Shown here one piece after another: positions 34,660 to 46,664 of a DNA stretch of 64,000 nt (position 1 is the first letter of the stretch; the number at the start of each line of letters is the position of its first letter). The notes below the pieces were generated by a model, which saw only the letters and a list, made by a program, of their open reading frames with translations, ran no database searches and was not told the origin of the DNA. The DNA comes from Notamacropus eugenii (taxonomy: Eukaryota; Chordata; Mammalia; Diprotodontia; Macropodidae): assembly GCF_028372415.1 (NCBI RefSeq), contig NC_092877.1:245554036-245618035 (forward strand). The letters are read 5' to 3'. Both the position numbers and the translations under genes were made by a program.

Positions 34660-37600
34660 GTAAGTGTTCTTGGTCTTTTGCATATGCCACAGCTGATAGA
34701 TATTCTTATGGCAGAAACCGATTTTTCTCCCTTTTCTACACTAAAAGTTTATTAATGACTAAAAAGTCCTTAATGCTAAGTGTTTGAGAATAAGCAAAGA
34801 TCTGATCACTTAGAAATATTTTAGCATGGCCCTTCCTTTATAATAATAGACCTTAGTGAATTTGAATCTAGACTTCTAATGCATATAGCAGTGATTCTTT
34901 AATTATTTTCTTTTAAAATTGTATTTTGGAGCAGTGCTATTCTGCTCTTTATTCAATCCATAACATTTATTCAAAAATTTTGACCCTATTTAATTAAGAA
35001 GATAATGTTTGTTTGTTTTCCACTGTAGTGGTTTAATCTTTGTATCCATTGCTAATGCAATATAATTAATACATTTCCTTTTGATATTTTTCTGTTACAC
35101 TATATGACGTATCAGTAACTATACTTTTTCATGTTTTAAAAATAAATTTAAATTCAGAGATACTTAAATCCATAACAGACAAACCAGGTAATTTCACATA
35201 TTTTGAAACATGTAATGATCCTTATCAATACAAGTTCATTTTTAAACTTTGATTATATTTTTCACTGTCTTATATAAGCAATCAGAAGAAGGCTCTTAAC
35301 TTCTGAGCTAGGGGAAAAATAGTATTACCAATTGCCCCTTTCATAATTGTTTTTGATATTTCCTTCATTTGATATATCTTGTGATTAATGCCCACAAGCT
35401 TCGAATAAAGCTGAAACCATAAAACTTATAAGAGAAAGCAAAGACGAAACATTTGTTCCAACCATTGAGCAGAAGCGCTAACTTTCAAACAAGCACGATT
35501 AAGTTTTTTTTTCCCCGTCATGCCTTTGACATAGGTTAGTCCATGACCTTTGGAATTAGGATTAATAAATTCGATTTTTTCTTCTTTTCACATAAAATTC
35601 TTCTATAACAAATGGAATAACAATATTTTGTAGAGCCTCATCATTGAAAAACAACTGTTTCCACAATAATAAGAATGAAAAGAAATGCTCTTTTTTATTT
35701 ATACTTTTTTAAATTTATAATCATCTCTGTTATCTCGGGTACTCCACGCTGTATATTTAATGAAAAAGAAACCTATTGGAGCCTTTCATTCAAAGAATTG
35801 ATTTCAGGGTGTGTGTGTGTGTGGGGGGGGGGTATTTCCTTAATACAAAGACAATTCAACTGAGGAGGGTATCCACTCATCCAAGTGGTTTTGAAGAACC
35901 GCACAACCTAAAGTGGAGACACTAGAGAAAGTTCTATTCAATACTATAATTCTAACTAATATTCACATACCTTTTTTCATTTCAAATGCTACCACATTTG
36001 AAAATACAAATTTGAACTGGACAAGAAATAGGACTTCAAACACCTTTTCCAATTAAATGGTTTCATTAACTCAATATTATATTATTTAGCTAAATAAGGA
36101 CGTGATTATGGTGAGTTACCATCAACTTCCCACATTGGAAAGAAAAAAGAATGTTGGTAAGAGATCACTTAAAAGGACATGTAATAATGACAGAAAGTCA
36201 AATAACACATTCTTCAATATTCAAAATAAAGAAGGAGAAATCTCTGTGTTTGAAAAAAAAAACATTTGTTGCAAAGGGTAAAGAAATCATCTTTTTAAGT
36301 GATAGCAAATTAATGCCATCTTTTATAGACAGTCTGCTTATTAGAAGTTGTATCAAAAGATGCTAAGAATGTTTTGCCAAACTACGAAGCTAATGTCTCT
36401 TTTTAATCTATAACAGAAATCTTGATCCTGAATTATTTAGGATAATTGTTGTCATGGTTACCTATCACCCTAATAAAGGAGCAGATTAAAGTAGTCCTTG
36501 GCCAGACTTTGTATAAAATAAGAGAAGAAGCACAGCTTATGCAACTTATAAAATTACAATGGACATAGGAGTAATATGAATGATCCTGACTAAATTCATC
36601 TCTGACATCGATATAGGTAAAGCACACATCTCCTTTTGTTTTACTTTTTCTTGAAAGTTTTGTATTATTGGTCGGGCGCATGGCGGTTCCAGATATATAG
36701 ATACATTTATGTATCTACATCTATATTCTATCTATCAATAATATACAAATCATCTAGTGCAAGAGCCTCTAAGTGACCTAATACCTGGAAAATTACTCAA
36801 TGGGCTGCAGTTGCCACAGGCAGAGCATCATCTCCATGGAGAAGTGGGAGACTTAAATGGTGACAAGGTTTTCCTCAATACGTAGACCAAGAGGGGAACC
36901 AGAACTATCAGCATGTTATGTTTCCCAATGATTGACAGTTAAATGCTTTTAAGATAAATAATTCCTTTTTATGTCCCATGCCTGTGGCAATTCAGTCATT
37001 TATACCATTTTGATTCCTGATTTCAGGTTATTAACCAGTAGCCTTCTTAAGAAAACTGGCATAATCAACAGGATAATAATAAAAAAATAAAAAAAAAAAA
37101 AGATCTCCAGGTTCAACCAAAGGGAAAAGCAGGGCAAGGATTTGATTGTGTTGCTTCAAGTGTAGCTAAATGACCCCAGTCCAGTGAGATGATAGCTATG
37201 GGCAACGTAGATATAACCTCTCCACTGCAATCATATGTCAAACTTCCTAAGGGTTATATTATACGAATGGAAGAAAAAAAAAATAGCTCCTTTTTCTTCG
37301 AGTTTCATCAGCGAAAGGAGTGAGGGGAATAAATGTGAAATGTAATGTGAAGGATGAAGATTTTTGGGAGAAAGTTTCTAAGCTTTACAAAGGATATGGG
37401 TTTCTCTTTGCATTCTAGTTCTCATTATCATGAAATAGAGCAAATGTGGAGAATGAAAAGTGAGAGATAAAAGAAAGTTAGACTGCCCTTTTCTCCCTTT
37501 GTGTAGGGATTTACAGCATTGGAAATTTAGTCCAAATTTTAGTAAGCTTTAATTATGCTGTATGTGAATTTCTAAAATAAAATAGGAATAATTAAACTAT

Positions 37601-38285
37601 AGATCTTGTAGAAATCATATATCTTTGTAATTTATATATAAATAGGAAAAGATTCTTCACACTCTTCCCCAAAGAATGAGGAAAATTAATTATTTTATAG
37701 TGTTTAGGAAGGTGATTTATTTGAATATTTCTTTATTCTCAGGGTAGTCCCTCTTATAAAATTAAATTTCAAAATATCACAATTAGAAGTTTGAGAAATA
37801 TGTTAATCCTCAATTATATTTTATTTCTACACTTTGTTGTTTTAAAGATTACGTAGGTCTTGGGAAGAAGGACAAAATATCTTGGGATACATTTTGGTCT
37901 GTGGAAATATATATGAATATATACAAAAATATCAGTGTTTTTCTGTCCGTCTCCCCTTCCCCCTTCTCTCCTTATCCCACTATATTTTGATTTTGCCATA
38001 CAACTTCAATATTTCTCAAAAAGAGAAAATCTTATAACCTAGGCAAACTGTTGATACACTTTAATCTGGGAAATGCAGGTTATAATTATTATGTAATTGA
38101 CTTCTGAATTCTTAACTATTTATTCAGTTTTCAAGTTGAAGTTTTCAAATCTGTCTGAATAATTTCTTTCAAAGTGACCCTTTTCTCTTCCATATACAAA
38201 TACTCATAGCTGCTTTCCCTCTGGCAAATAAGAGTATAGCAATTTTATAGTAATTTTTAGTAGAGTCTCTTGAAAACAGTAAAGG
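34660..38285. other. Unique AT-rich DNA, no gene seen
   Basis: About 3.6 kb with few recognisable repeats, which is unusual here. It includes a G-run (35821-35831) and a short A-rich patch (37080-37100). Open stretches such as 35675-35863 and 36151-36366 show no family resemblance. Low repeat density fits either intronic or regulatory DNA. Confidence 0.5.
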
Positions 38286-38409
38286 CCATAAGAATTGTGA
38301 ACTATCTAGAATGCCATAAAAGGTGCAAAATAGAGAAATTGTACTGTCCATAAGAATTGTGAACTATCTAGAATGCCATAAAAGGTGCAAAATAGAGAAA
38401 TTGTACTGT
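38286..38409. repeat. Perfect 62-bp tandem duplication
   Basis: The unit starting ccataagaattgtgaac and ending gaaattgtactgt occurs at 38286-38347 and again immediately at 38348-38409, with no differences seen. This implies a recent event, or an assembly artefact. Confidence 0.97.
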
Positions 38410-39680
38410 TAATTTTCTAATTATTGATTATGATTATTGTCATAAAATTTGAGTTCAATACCTAAGCAAATTTCAAATTGATTGTAATATATCAAGGTTT
38501 CTTATCTTTTGTCATTCCCATAACTCTTGGGAGTAGAAGGCAGGATCTAATGACCTATTTTTTTTAGTTCAAGTAAGATCAATCTATAATATTCTTCCAT
38601 GTCCTTTCTGTCCAGTGCAGCCTCCTTTGCTTTATTGGTACCTCTGTTTTACGGAGTCCAGTTTTTGTTTGGTTCAGTTGGACTCAAAGACAGCTTTCAA
38701 CCCAAAAGACCCCAATTACTACTAAAGGACTGTAAACAACTGCCACCAATTAAAGAAAAATTGAATTTCTCTAAGTTTTTAACCTTATTGGATGATCTGA
38801 GATGTTTCTCAATCAACTTCATTAATTTTTATGAAGAACCATTAATTTTTACACCACTGCCTTAAGCAGACAGGCCTTAATTTTTATTACTAGTTTGGAG
38901 GCAGCTGAAAAATTTCTGAATATTTGTGGTCCATTTTATAATTCAAAACATGTAAGCAGAAGCAATTATTGTGTAAATTTTAATTGTTTTACACATCTTC
39001 TTCCCACTGAGATATTATTTCAAAATGCCAGTAAGTACCTTGACATATGTAGCCAAAACTTTCTCTTTGATAGCTTTTTTCTTGATGTATTTTTTAGGTT
39101 TTTAAGGGTTTTTTTTTAACTTTACTAAGATGTCTTTACTCATAGTTGAAAGTAGCAGGACAGAGAACATGAGTTTCTCCATAAATATATGGAAAGCACT
39201 TCCAAAATGTATTTTAGATGAGAAAAATTATACATTTATAACCATTAACTAAATGATTACCGTTTATTTTTACAACATGTTTCATTTCTTACTTCTAACC
39301 CTATCTCTAAACTTGATGCAAAAATATTTCCACGTCTCTAGTTTAGAGACAGAAATTGTGTTGAATTATAGATGTCATCATTAGTGTTTAATGATATATA
39401 CAAATAACGTTCTGGCAATACGTAGTTTCAAATTAGATTCTTATAACATGGCAAAGTTGATGTTTCTATTTTTAAAATAAATTAATGACTATATATGTTA
39501 ATGAAAAGGAGGAGGATAATTGAGAACTTGTCAATATTCCAATTTGAACTGAACACTTCTTTTTTATACTTCTTGAGGGAAAAAAAAAACACTTCTGAAA
39601 GTCATATACATAAGTCATTAAATTATATTGCAATACTCTTTTTTGTGACTGTTCCTGAACTGTTTTGTTGAAGATCTCTA
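38410..39680. other. Unique DNA, no gene called
   Basis: An 88-codon open frame at 38599-38865 (MSFLSSAASFALL...) lacks family resemblance, codon pattern or splice context, and I do not call it. The part nearest 39680 may be 3'UTR of the VAMP4 retrocopy. Confidence 0.45.
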
Positions 39681-40047
39681 GTCAACAAATCAAGTCCAAT
39701 ATTTCAGACCAGCGAAAGGATAACAGCAACCAGAATCATAAAGGCCTTCATTTTGCATCCATGCCACCACATTTGTCTGTGAAGTTGTTTAGATCTGTTG
39801 CTAAAAGCTGTTGCATTATCTGATAAGCTTTCTGATTTGTGTTGCTGCTCATCCAGTCTCTCTCCTCTTTCAATCACTTTCATAATTTACTCTTGAATGA
39901 CATCAATTACTTCATCCACTCGATTTTGTGCATTCTTAATTCTCTCGTTGTGAGGTCAAAATTTTGTTCCAGATGGTATCCTTAGGATAAAAGTCCTCTT
40001 CTTCATTTGAGTCTTCTTTCAAAAAATTTCTCCTTTAACTTTTCTTT
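39681..40047 (-). pseudogene. VAMP4: Processed pseudogene of VAMP4 (R-SNARE)
   Basis: Read on the - strand, broken frames match vertebrate VAMP4, the R-SNARE of trans-Golgi/endosome fusion. In order I see RRNFLKEDSNEEEDF (near residue 20-40, acidic sorting region), NAQNRVDEVIDVIQE, KVIERGERLDEQQ with the SNARE-layer arginine, KSESLSDNATAFSNRSKQL, then MWWHGCKMKAF entering the membrane anchor. These run without introns, as in a retrocopy. The first ~19 residues are absent. Damage includes a stop replacing the Glu before RRN, frame shifts after the acidic region, a stop after VIDVIQE, and loss of about six codons in the membrane segment before a KYWT-stop end (stop at 39690-39692; MKYRT in the parent). 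It is not functional. Confidence 0.88.
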
Positions 40048-40058
40048 TAGTTTTTTCC

Positions 40059-40076
40059 TTTTTTTTTTTTTTTTTT
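40059..40076. repeat. T18 homopolymer at the 5' side of the VAMP4 retrocopy
   Basis: An 18-base T-run on the + strand, i.e. an A-run upstream of the pseudogene in its own sense. A retrocopy normally has its poly(A) downstream, so this run probably belongs to another, unrecognised insertion (40077-40224 has no assigned family). Confidence 0.8.
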
Positions 40077-40224
40077 ACTGATATACTGGACAATTTATTT
40101 CTTGTGTTTATGTTTTTATATGACTCATTTCTTATTCCTTCAGCCAAATTTAAAGCACCTAAGTGCTAAAGTTATTTCATATATGTCTCAGCTTCTCTCA
40201 GAGTTTTGCTCATAAAAGGTTCTC

Positions 40225-40560
40225 TTTTTTAAAAAAAATATTTTATTTGTTTTCAGTTTTCTACCATCATTTCCATATATCTTAGATTTTTTCTGTCCCT
40301 TCCTTTCATTCTCCCATCTCTTCCCCCTCCTTCCCCAAGATGCTGTGCAATCGTATATAGGTTCTATGCACACATTCTTATTAAATATATCCTTACCTTG
40401 GTCATATTTCATAGAAGAATTAAAGTGAATGGAAGAAATTATAAAACAAAACAAAACGTAACACAAGATGAAATGGTCTGCTTCATTCTGCAATACAATT
40501 CCATAGTTCTTTTCTGTATGTGGAAGGCATTTTGCCTCGAGTCCATTGGGAATTTTTAGG
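40225..40560 (-). other. L1 3'UTR
   Basis: Homologous in reverse to 15840-16195. It includes a C/T-rich block (G/A-rich in sense) and the terminal 'gaaaactgaaaacaaataaaat' end. Confidence 0.82.
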
Positions 40561-42192
40561 TCCTCACATTGCTGTGAAGAATTAAGTCTATCAGAAAAAT
40601 TTCTACTATAGTGTGGCTGTTGCTGTGTACAAAGTTCTACTGGTTCTGCTCCTTTCACTCAACATCAGTTCATATACGTCCTTCCAATCCTCTCTGAAGG
40701 TTTTCTGTTCATCATTTCTTACAGCACAGCAGTATTCCATTACATTCATATATCACAACTTGTTCAGCCATTCCTCAGTTGATGGGCATCACCTTGATTT
40801 CCAGTTTTTTACCTCCACAAAGAGAGTTGCTATAAATATGTTTGTAAATATGGGACTCTTTCCCATTTTTATGATCTCTTTGGGATACAGTCCTAGAAGT
40901 GGGAGTGCTTGAAGCAAAGGGTGTGCACATTTTTATAACCCTTTGGTCATAGTTCCAAATTGTTCTCCAGAATGGATGGATCAGCTCACAACTCGACCAA
41001 CAATGAATTAGTGTTCCAACTTTCTCACATCTTCTCCAACATTTGTCATCTCCCGGTTTTGTCATGTTAGCCAATCTGATAGGTGTGATGTAGTAATTTA
41101 GAGTTGTTTTCATTTCCATGTCTCTAATCAATATGATTTAGAGCATTTTTTCATATGACTGTACATAGCTTTAATTTCTTCCTCTGAAAACTGCCTGTCC
41201 ATAACCTTTCACCATTTATAAATTAGGGAATAACTTGGGTTCTTGTATATTTGACTCAGTTCTCTTTATATTTTAGAAATGAGACCTTTAATTACAGATA
41301 CTAGTTACAAAAATTCTTTCCCAGTTTTTTGCTTCCCTTCTAATTTTGGTTGCATTGGGTTGGTTTGGGCAAAAAGCAAACAAACAAACAAACAAAAACA
41401 AAGACAAAAATAACTTCTTAATTATAAATCAAAATTTTCCATTTTGCACTTCATAATGTTCTCTATGTCTTCTTTGGTCAAAAATTTCTCCATTCCCAAT
41501 AAATCTCGCAAATACTCAATTCCTTGCTCCTCTGATTTCTTTATACTATCAGTCTTTATATCTCCATCATGTATCAATTTTGAATTTATAATTGTGTGCA
41601 GTGTCACATATTGGTCTATATCCACTTTCTACCTTATTGTTATCCAGTTTTCCCAGAAAATTTTGTGAAATTGTGAGTTCTTTGTCTCAGAAGCCCTTTG
41701 GTTAATCACAAATAGATTACTATGTTCATTGACTACTGTGTCTTGAGTACCTAACCTGTTCCTCTGGTTTCTCCATCTATTTCTTAGACAGTAGCAAGTG
41801 GATTTCATGATTATTGCTTTGTAATACAATTTGAAATCTCTTAGGGCTAGGCTACCTTCCCCAGCATTTCTTTTCATTAGTTCCCTTGATATTCCAGCTC
41901 TTTTTATTCTTCCAGATAAATTTAGATATCATTTGTTTTAGCTCTAGAAAACAAACATCTGGTGGTTTGAATGGTGTGGCACTGAATAAAGTAATTTAGG
42001 TAGAATTGCCATGTGTATGATATTATTTCAACCACCCCAAGAGCAAATTATGTATTGCCATTTACTTAGATGTGACTTTATTTGTGCAGAAAATATTTTG
42101 TATTTGTGTTCATATAGTCCCTGGGTTTGTTTTGGGATGTAGAATACCAGATATTTAATAGTGTCTGTGTGTGTGTGTGTGCGCGCGCGCTT

Positions 42193-42432
42193 GTGTTCAT
42201 CCTTCTTTGCCAAAGAAGACCATGTCATTAGAGAAATAATGAAATGACTTGCACTTGACTTTATTTTGAGTGAGGGAGGACTGTGTAGGTCATTAGCCTC
42301 ACTTCTCCTCCTGAGCCATCCGAATCCAGTGACCAGATCTTCATCAGGATAACTGGAGATTACCCAGCATGAAGCAATTGGGGTTAAGTGACTTGCCCAA
42401 AGTCACACAGCTAGTGAATGTCAAGTGTCTGG
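42193..42432 (+). repeat. Marsupial SINE, 3'-truncated
   Basis: Same class as 11600-11849: 'ttctttgccaaagaagaccatg', 'gacttgcacttgac', 'gccatccgaatccagtgacc', 'tgacttgcccaaagtcacacagctagtgaatg'. It stops abruptly and is followed by L1 5'UTR sequence. Confidence 0.8.
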
Positions 42433-43200
42433 ACTTTACTCATCTCAGGGTGGGAAAGCAGTGTTTCAAACTGTGGCCTCTTTTTGCTACTACTTTCAGA
42501 GCTAGTTCTGTGGATTTTCAAATTATTGGTGCTAATAAGTTGGTATAATATGCAGAAGGACATGGTTACAGTTTTCTTGGTTTGTACTCTCGTTTTTGTC
42601 AAAGAAGAGTCCCTGCTCCCCTGCAGCTCCAAGCATTAGGGTTACCTTTGACCCTGGAACTGTGACCAGGTCCCCTGCTCTCCTGCAAGTTAAAGTGCTT
42701 GTACTCCTTTTTGCTTTGGAAATGCTACGAGGGTCACTGATCCCTTTTGACCAGCCACAATTGTTCCTCTCTGTCCTTGAACTAGGACCCAGGACTGCTT
42801 ATGGGAAAAAGACTTACTAGGCAGCACAGACTTCATCCAGTGCCGTTAAAGCATCTCCTACAATCTCTTTCTGAACACTTGTCTGACCTCCTTACCGTCT
42901 CTAAGCTGAGAGCTTTCAGAGCTGCTGATACTTGTGATAGTGGTATCATAGCCACCTTCAAGGCCCACCATGACTATTGTTTCTGCTTCTCTTCAGGGCT
43001 GCCTTCCACCCCATTGTCACAGACTTCTCATGCCCATCTGCTAAGTGGTCTAAGACTGGAAAAATATCTCACTCTGGACTTTTTTTGGCTCTGTTAATCC
43101 AAAGCAGATTTTTTTTTTTTGATTTTGAAATTATTATGAAGTTGGAAAATGTTGAAAGAATTCAGTTGGGTTGCTACCTATATGTTTCTGGTCTACCTCT
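42433..43200 (-). repeat. L1 5'UTR fragment, - strand
   Basis: GC-richer sequence whose phrases ('tttcagagctagttctgtgg', 'ccctgctcccctgcagctcc', 'tgtgaccaggtcccctgctctcctgcaagt', 'cttgaactaggacccaggactgc', 'gttgctacct') follow the marsupial L1 5'UTR that I recall, in reverse. Related, more decayed sequence is at 53240-53962. No ORF1 or 3' end is attached. Confidence 0.65.
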
Positions 43201-43376
43201 TACTTTCACCAGAAATAAGGGAGTGTACTTTCTACTCTTGTCAGTGTCTCCCACTGAGAATTGTGGTATGTAAGGGGTACTGTAATTCTGGTCTTTCAAC
43301 TTGCTTATAATATACCTAACTACTTTATATCTAACTCATAGCTCCTCTTCTTTTATACAAAGATATCATCTGAGAT

Positions 43377-43418
43377 GGGGCAGTTAGGTGGTGCAGTGGA
43401 TAGAGTACAAGTGTAAAA
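43377..43418 (+). repeat. tRNA-headed SINE, head only
   Basis: 'ggggcagttaggtggtgcagtggatagagtaca' is the 5' head of the marsupial tRNA-derived SINE. The rest is missing. Confidence 0.75.
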
Positions 43419-45720
43419 GTGTGTACCATAGCTTTAAATGGCATCACTCTTGCTGTGGGGCTTTGCTAGTAATATATAGAAACACAGATGATTTATCTAT
43501 GTTTATTTTGTAACCCACATCTTTGGCAAAGTTCTTCAATTTTTCAAGTAGTTTTCAAGTATATCATCATGTCATCTGCAAAGAGTCATAATTTAGTATC
43601 TTCTCTGCCTATTCCAATTTCTTCAATTTCTTTTTCTTCTCTTGTTTCCAAAGCTAATATTTCTAGTACCATATTGAATAACACCAGTGATAATGGACAT
43701 CCTTGTTTTACCCCTGATCTTATTGGAAATGCATCTAGCTCATTCCCATTGCATATAATGCTTGCTGAAGAATTCAGGCAGATACTGCTCATTATTTTAT
43801 GGAAAGTTCCATTTATTTAATAGGATTATTTAACAGGAAAGGGTGTTGTATTTTGTCAAAAGTTTTTCTGAATCTAATTCAGATAATCGTGTGATTTCTG
43901 TTAGCTTTGTTATTGAGATGATAAATAATGTTAATGGTCTTCCTAATATTGAACCAGTTCTGCATTCCTGATATAAATCCTACCTCATCATAATGTATTA
44001 TTCTCGTGATAATTTTCTGTATTCTTTTTGCTAATATGTTATTTAAAATTTTTACATCTATATTCATTAGAGAAATTGGACTATAATTTTCTTTCTCTGT
44101 TTTGGCTCTTTGTGATTTAGGTATAAGAACTATATTTGTATCATAAAAAAAAAAAATTGGTAGTACTCTTTTTTCAACAGTTTTCCCAAATACTCTAATT
44201 AGTATAAGAATTAATTCTTATATTTGATATAATGTTTGATAGAATTCTATTTTAAATCCAACTGGCCCTGGAAATTTTTTTCTAGGGAGTTCATTGATGG
44301 CTTGCTCAATTTTTTATCTGATATGGAATTACTCAAGTATTCCAAATCATCTTCTGTAATCTGGCCAGTTAACTTTTAAAAAATTTGCATCCATTTCATT
44401 TAGATTGCAGAATTTATGACAGTTGGTCAAAGTAATTTCTAATCATTGTTTTAATTTCCTCCTCCTTGGAGGTACATTCCCCATTTTCACTTTTGATATT
44501 GTTAATTTGATATTCTTCTTTCTTTCTTTTAAATTAAATTGACTAAAGGTTTATCAGTTTTATTGGTCTTTTCATGAAACCAACCCTTAGTTTTATTAGT
44601 TCAATAGTTTTCTTAATTTCAATTTTATTAATCTCTCCTTTGAGTTTCACTATTTCTGAATTCATATTTATTTGGTGGTTTTCAATTCGCTGTTTTTCAA
44701 GCTTTTTCAGCTGCATGCCCATTCATTGAACTCCCTTTTATCTATTTTATTTATGTAGGCATTCAAAGATATATAACTTCTCGTAAGAACTGCTTTTGCG
44801 TTATCCCATAACACTTGGTAGACTGTTACATTGTTGTTATTCTCTTGAATGAAGTTGTTGATTGTTTCTATGATTTGCTGTTTAATCCACTCATTCTTTA
44901 GGATTAGATTATTTAGTTTTCAACTAATTTTTGGTTGATGTCTCCATGTCTTTTTATTACACATAATTTTTGTTGGATTATTATCTGAGAAGAATGCATT
45001 GACTATCCCTGCCTTAATGCACTGAATTGTGAGGGTTTTATGCCCTAGTACATTGACAAGTTTTCTATATGTGCCACCTACTACTGAAAAAAAGGTATAT
45101 TTCTTTCTATCTCCATTCAGTTTTCTCCAGAGGCGTATCATATCTACCTTATTCAGACTTTTATTCCCCTCCTTAACTTCTTTCTTGTTTTTGTTGAGGT
45201 TAATTTCATCAAGTTCAGAGAGAGGGAGGTTGATGTCTCCCACTCTTGTTTTTTTGCTGTTTATTTCTTCCCATAACTCCCTTAACTTCTACTCTAAGCA
45301 TTTGGATGCTATACCACTTTGAGCACAGATGTTTGGTAATGATATTGCTTTGTTGTCTATAGTATCTTTTTGCAGGATATAGTTTCCTTCCTTATCTCTT
45401 TTGATTAGAACTATTTCTGCTTTTGCTTTATCTGAGATTAAGATTGGTGTTCCTCCTTTTTTGTTTACGTCAAGTGAAACAAAATATATTCTCCTCGAAC
45501 CTTTTATTTCTACCCTATGTGTATCCCCCCATTTCAGATGTGTTTCTTGTGAACAATATATTATTGGATTATTTTTTACACCCTTCTGCTATCCATCTCC
45601 GTTTCATGGGAGAAGTAATCCCATTGACATTGGCAGTTATGATTACTGTCTGGATCTCTCCTTCCACCCTCTTTCCTCCTCTTTATACTTAAAGCTCTCC
45701 CTTCTCCCTTCACCTGACAA

Positions 45721-46142
45721 TAAAGTTTTAATTTTTGATAACCTCCTCCCTCAGTCTTCCCTCCCTTCTTTCATTCCCCACTCTTGTATTCGTTTTCCCT
45801 TACTACTTCTTCCCTCCTCTCTTTGCTTTACCCTTTCCGTGTGACTGCCTATAGAGCTAGTCAGATTTCTGTTAGTTTCTTGTTCCCTCCTTGAAACAAA
45901 TGCGATGAGAGAAAATCTCAAACAATGTCCATTTCCTTCTCCTCTTTTCCTCTTCTGTAATACATTTTTCTGCCGCTTCCTGTGATTTAATTTATCCTTT
46001 TCTGCCTCCTCCTTTTCCCATCAGTCATTACAATCCCTTTGTACTCTTAAATCACATTTTTATTCTCAAATCATTTACTTTATACCCACTCCCTGTATCT
46101 ATAGGTGTATCTTCTATATGTATATATACATATATATGTGTA

Positions 46143-46178
<36 letters not shown>

Positions 46179-46291
46179 TATATATATGCAGTTCTCAAGA
46201 TTAACAAGTATCTTCTTCTGTTATAAAGCTGTAAATAGTTTCCCTATATTGAATAAGAAGTTTTCCCCCTGCTTACTTTCCTATTCTGGTT
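45721..46291 (-). other. L1 spacer between ORF1 and ORF2, with TA microsatellite
   Basis: Purine-rich in sense (C/T-rich on +). Its 'ttttccccctgcttac' end leads into ORF1 in this L1 type. A (TATA/CATA)n tract lies at 46118-46190. Confidence 0.7.
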
Positions 46292-46664
46292 TTTTAAAAT
46301 TAAATTTTTTAATTAGTTTTCAGTGTTCTGCAATCACTTCCTTATATCTTAGACTTCTCCTTCCTCCGTCCCACTCATCCCCTACTCCCTCCCTCCTGAG
46401 ATGGTATACGATTTTAGATAGGTTCAACATTTTATGTAGACCTAGTACTTCGTTACAATGCAAGTGCTTGAAATTCCCATTGGACTCTTGAGGAAAAATG
46501 CCTTGCACAGCCAGAGAAAGAATTATGGAATCTGATATCAGAAAGAAGCAGACCGTTTTCTTTATATTATATTTTGGTTTGTTTTATGATTTTTTTCCAT
46601 TCATTTTAATTTTTCTATACAATGTGAGAAAGGCAAAATTTTTTTTTAGCAGGACTGTATGTGT
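46292..46664 (-). mobile_element. Short 5'-inverted (twin-primed) L1 nested in the larger L1
   Basis: 46319-46440 is L1 3' end in - orientation, matching 40256-40390. 46454-46662 is the adjoining L1 3' region in + orientation, matching ~15850-16055. The two parts meet head to head. This is the hallmark of twin priming, where the 5' part of a short L1 is inverted during insertion. It lies exactly between the spacer and the end of ORF1 of the host L1. No clean target-site duplication was found. Confidence 0.72.

Larger units (their letters stand above)
42167..43430. mobile_element. Composite insertion splitting L1 ORF2
   Basis: The host L1 reads 'ccagatatttaatagtgtct' up to ~42166 and resumes with 'ctttaaatggcatcactc' at ~43431. 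Between lie a (TG)n(CG)n run (42167-42190), a + strand SINE (42193-42432), L1 5'UTR-like sequence in - orientation (42433-43200), unplaced DNA (43201-43376) and a short SINE head (43377-43418). Confidence 0.75.
40561..45720 (-). pseudogene. L1 ORF2 (endonuclease / reverse transcriptase), broken
   Basis: In sense order: the endonuclease start (NVNGITSPMKRRW ~45600-45640, QETHLK ~45535-45550, GDINLPLSELDEIN ~45200-45243, KYTFFSVVGGTYRKLVNVLGHK ~45040-45105), then the reverse transcriptase ([17 protein letters not shown] at ~44020-44067, [28 protein letters not shown] ~43680-43740, and the catalytic FADD at 43571-43582). The C-terminal part is at 40775-41900, with CWRRC ... HCWSSC near 41015-41070. 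The gene is interrupted at 42167-43430 by a composite insertion and has many stops and frame changes. The intact FADD is a remnant only. Confidence 0.88.

Noticed and set aside
38599-38865. 88-codon frame MSFLSSAASFALL...
   Set aside because: No family match, no splice or promoter context, and its length is within chance in AT-rich DNA.
43488-43820. 110-codon + strand frame in the L1 region
   Set aside because: It is the antisense of L1 reverse transcriptase; the real signal is on the - strand with FADD.
45401-45844. 147-codon + strand frame
   Set aside because: Antisense of the L1 endonuclease region and the purine-rich spacer.
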